A stretch of DNA of 7,224 nt from Bacteroidales bacterium (GTDB lineage Bacteria > Bacteroidota > Bacteroidia > Bacteroidales > UBA7960): NCBI GenBank assembly GCA_007120675.1, contig SKNE01000063.1:1-7224 (forward strand), read 5' to 3'. The position numbers and the translations under genes were made by a program. Positions 5,875-7,224 of the stretch are shown here, one piece after another. Position 1 is the stretch's first letter. Each line of letters opens with the position of its first letter. The notes below the pieces were generated by a model that was given only the letters and a program-made list of their open reading frames with translations, did no database searches and had not been told where the DNA came from.

Positions 5875-6806
5875 GAGCACATCCACAAGGCTTGCTCATT
5901 GTCCTCACCGGCCCGACAGCCACCGGGAAGACCCGCCTGGCAGTCCGCCTGGCCCTTGAACTGGATGGTGAGATCATCAGTGCAGACTCACGGCAGGTGT
6001 ACCGGGGCATGGACCTGGGTACAGGCAAGGATTTGGAAGACTACAGGGTGGGGGATCGATTTATTCCGTATCACCTGGTGGACATTGCCGAGCCGGGCAG
6101 CGAATACAACCTGTTCTCGTTTCAGCAGGACTTCCGGAGGGCATTTGACGACATCACCAGCCGAAAAAAACAGGCCGTGCTTTGCGGGGGCAGCGGGATG
6201 TACATAGAGGCGGCCATCACCAGCTATCCGCTCCGGTTTGTCCCCCACAACCCCTCTCTTCGAAGGGAGCTGGAAGCCCAATCCATGGAGCAGCTGGTTC
6301 AGCGGCTATCCCAATTGAAGAAGCTGCACAATACCACCGACATCACCGATAGGCTGCGCCTTTTACGCGCCATCGAAATCGCTGAGCATGAGAGACAGCA
6401 TGCCGGATCCGGGGAGGAGGTCAGCCCTTTGCAGCATGTGGTTTTTGCCATCCACAGGGAGCGTGAGGCGCTGCGCCAGCGGATCACCCAGCGACTCAAA
6501 GAGCGGCTGGAAATGGGCATGCTACGGGAGGTACAAAGGTTGATGGATGAGGGGGTTTCGCCGAAAAAACTTCATTACTACGGCCTGGAATACCGCTACC
6601 TGAGCAGCCACCTGAGGGGACATCTCACCTACAATGAGATGTTCACCAAACTAAATACCGCCATACACCAGTTTGCCAAGCGGCAGATGACATGGTTCCG
6701 GAGAATGGAAAGGAAAGGGATCGCCATACACTGGCTGCCTGGTGACCGGCCGGTGGAAGAGCAGATGGAGCTGCTTTTTCATCACCTGGACAAAACAAAG
6801 GGCTAG
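5871..6806 (+). CDS. miaA: MiaA-type tRNA dimethylallyltransferase (divergent Bacteroidota form)
   Basis: A 311-residue protein of normal MiaA length. Motifs: P-loop GPTATGKT (14-21), ISADSRQVYRGMDLGTGK (36-53) with Asp39 as the family's catalytic Asp, GGSGMYIEA (106-114) and KRQMTWFRR (270-278). The enzyme transfers a dimethylallyl group to N6 of A37 in tRNAs reading UNN codons. Several canonical features differ: GGSGMY replaces GGTGLY, and YYGLEYRY (236-243) stands where TIGYKE-like sequence is usual. The region around 150-180 (DITDRLRLLRAIEIAEHE) lacks the usual DP... and TGxPxS signatures. This resembles a second MiaA-like lineage I associate with Bacteroidota, so a canonical paralogue may exist elsewhere in the genome. 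The start is fixed by the ATGA overlap with the glycosyltransferase. Its stop interlocks with the convergent DUF3078 gene. Prenyltransferase chemistry is likely because P-loop and Asp are intact, but the exact tRNA target is less sure. Confidence 0.88.
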   Translation: MRAHPQGLLIVLTGPTATGKTRLAVRLALELDGEIISADSRQVYRGMDLGTGKDLEDYRVGDRFIPYHLVDIAEPGSEYNLFSFQQDFRRAFDDITSRKKQAVLCGGSGMYIEAAITSYPLRFVPHNPSLRRELEAQSMEQLVQRLSQLKKLHNTTDITDRLRLLRAIEIAEHERQHAGSGEEVSPLQHVVFAIHREREALRQRITQRLKERLEMGMLREVQRLMDEGVSPKKLHYYGLEYRYLSSHLRGHLTYNEMFTKLNTAIHQFAKRQMTWFRRMERKGIAIHWLPGDRPVEEQMELLFHHLDKTKG

Positions 6807-7224
6807 AAGCGGTAAGAAAGTCCGATCCCAAGCATCTGTTTCACCTGCAGCTTCCGGGTGGTGCCCGTCTGGACACCCTCCTCATCGATCACCGGTATCA
6901 GGGTGTCGTGATCATACAGCATGTGGAAAAAGGCGGATGCGGTAATGTACCTGTTGACCTTCAGGTTCACCGTGATCTCCCAGTCAACATCGGTGTTTTT
7001 CCGGTTGCTGCTGTCGTCGTCTACCAAATTGTTGAACAGGGTCAGGCGCGACTCCACATCCACATCCTCAAACACCTCTTTATTAAATACAACATTCAGC
7101 AGCGCACCAAACTCTGCATTCAGGTTTTTGCCTTCCCTGATCAGGTTACCCTCCTCATCAAACTCTGCCGGTTTAACCCCGAAAGCCCCCCTGTTGGCCA
7201 GTTCCTGGTCACGCACAAAGGTAA
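6803..7224 (-). CDS. DUF3078 family protein, C-terminal 139 residues (cut by window edge)
   Basis: The frame is open to the right window edge, with the visible part beginning ...TFVRDQELANRG. The GTG at 7214-7216 is internal, so this is a fragment and not a complete 137-residue gene. The pattern matches the C-terminal half of DUF3078, a Bacteroidota family. RLTLFNNL is followed by TDVDWEITVNLKVNRYITA, then LYDHDT and finally KQMLGIGLSYRF. The alternating polar and hydrophobic strands and the terminal Phe are typical of outer-membrane beta-barrel proteins, so an outer-membrane location is inferred. The N-terminal signal peptide would lie outside the window. The visible portion is acidic. It converges on miaA and their stop codons interlock, with no room for a terminator between them. 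The function is not known. Confidence 0.82.
   Translation of the reverse strand, partial: TFVRDQELANRGAFGVKPAEFDEEGNLIREGKNLNAEFGALLNVVFNKEVFEDVDVESRLTLFNNLVDDDSSNRKNTDVDWEITVNLKVNRYITASAFFHMLYDHDTLIPVIDEEGVQTGTTRKLQVKQMLGIGLSYRF

Noticed and set aside
6745..6754. Perfect palindrome ACCGGCCGGT near the 3' end of miaA, as a terminator or operator
   Set aside because: It lies inside coding sequence, leaves no loop, and no T-tract follows on either strand.
7214..7216. GTG as the start of a complete 137-residue DUF3078 gene
   Set aside because: The frame continues open to the window edge, and only the C-terminal half of the family is present, so GTG is an internal valine codon.

Overview
The window looks like ordinary chromosomal core sequence from a member of the Bacteroidota. 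Four signs point that way: TAnnTTTG-type promoter boxes, no clear Shine-Dalgarno sequences at the starts, the Bacteroidota-typical families DUF4199 and DUF3078, and a divergent MiaA-like prenyltransferase of the kind I associate with this phylum. This assignment is an inference from gene content. I see no transposase, integrase, phage gene, CRISPR array, tRNA or rRNA.

Left half (minus strand, transcribed right to left from about 3690): a compact likely operon. It runs small transaldolase/FSA-family enzyme, then an NfeD-like membrane serine protease, then nicotinate phosphoribosyltransferase (pncB), then the 5' end of nicotinamidase (pncA), which leaves the window at base 1. Junctions are tight: a 1-base TAATG overlap, a 19-base gap and a 41-base gap. 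PncA and PncB are consecutive steps of NAD salvage (nicotinamide to nicotinate to nicotinate mononucleotide). Transaldolase belongs to the non-oxidative pentose phosphate pathway, which indirectly supplies the PRPP that PncB uses.

Middle (3663-4028): the only gene-poor stretch. It is not empty. On the minus strand at 3854-3951 it holds a small bacterial SRP RNA (4.5S RNA, ffs), with the conserved GGAA-capped apical hairpin, a perfect 8-bp closing stem and a T8 tract. A divergent promoter region lies next to it, built on an imperfect 15-bp inverted repeat. One -7 box in it faces ffs and the other faces the DUF4199 gene. A third -7 box at 3697-3704 serves the transaldolase operon.

Right half (plus strand): a DUF4199 membrane protein, an unassigned GT-A glycosyltransferase with a long C-terminal region, and a divergent miaA-type tRNA dimethylallyltransferase. 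The last two overlap by ATGA and are probably translationally coupled. A convergent partial DUF3078 protein on the minus strand closes the window. Its stop codon and the miaA stop codon interlock in a single CTAG.

I found no novel defence, mobile or biosynthetic system. The most useful observations are the SRP RNA, the active-site residues that favour transaldolase over fructose-6-phosphate aldolase, the departure of MiaA from the canonical family, and the unassigned glycosyltransferase coupled to it.
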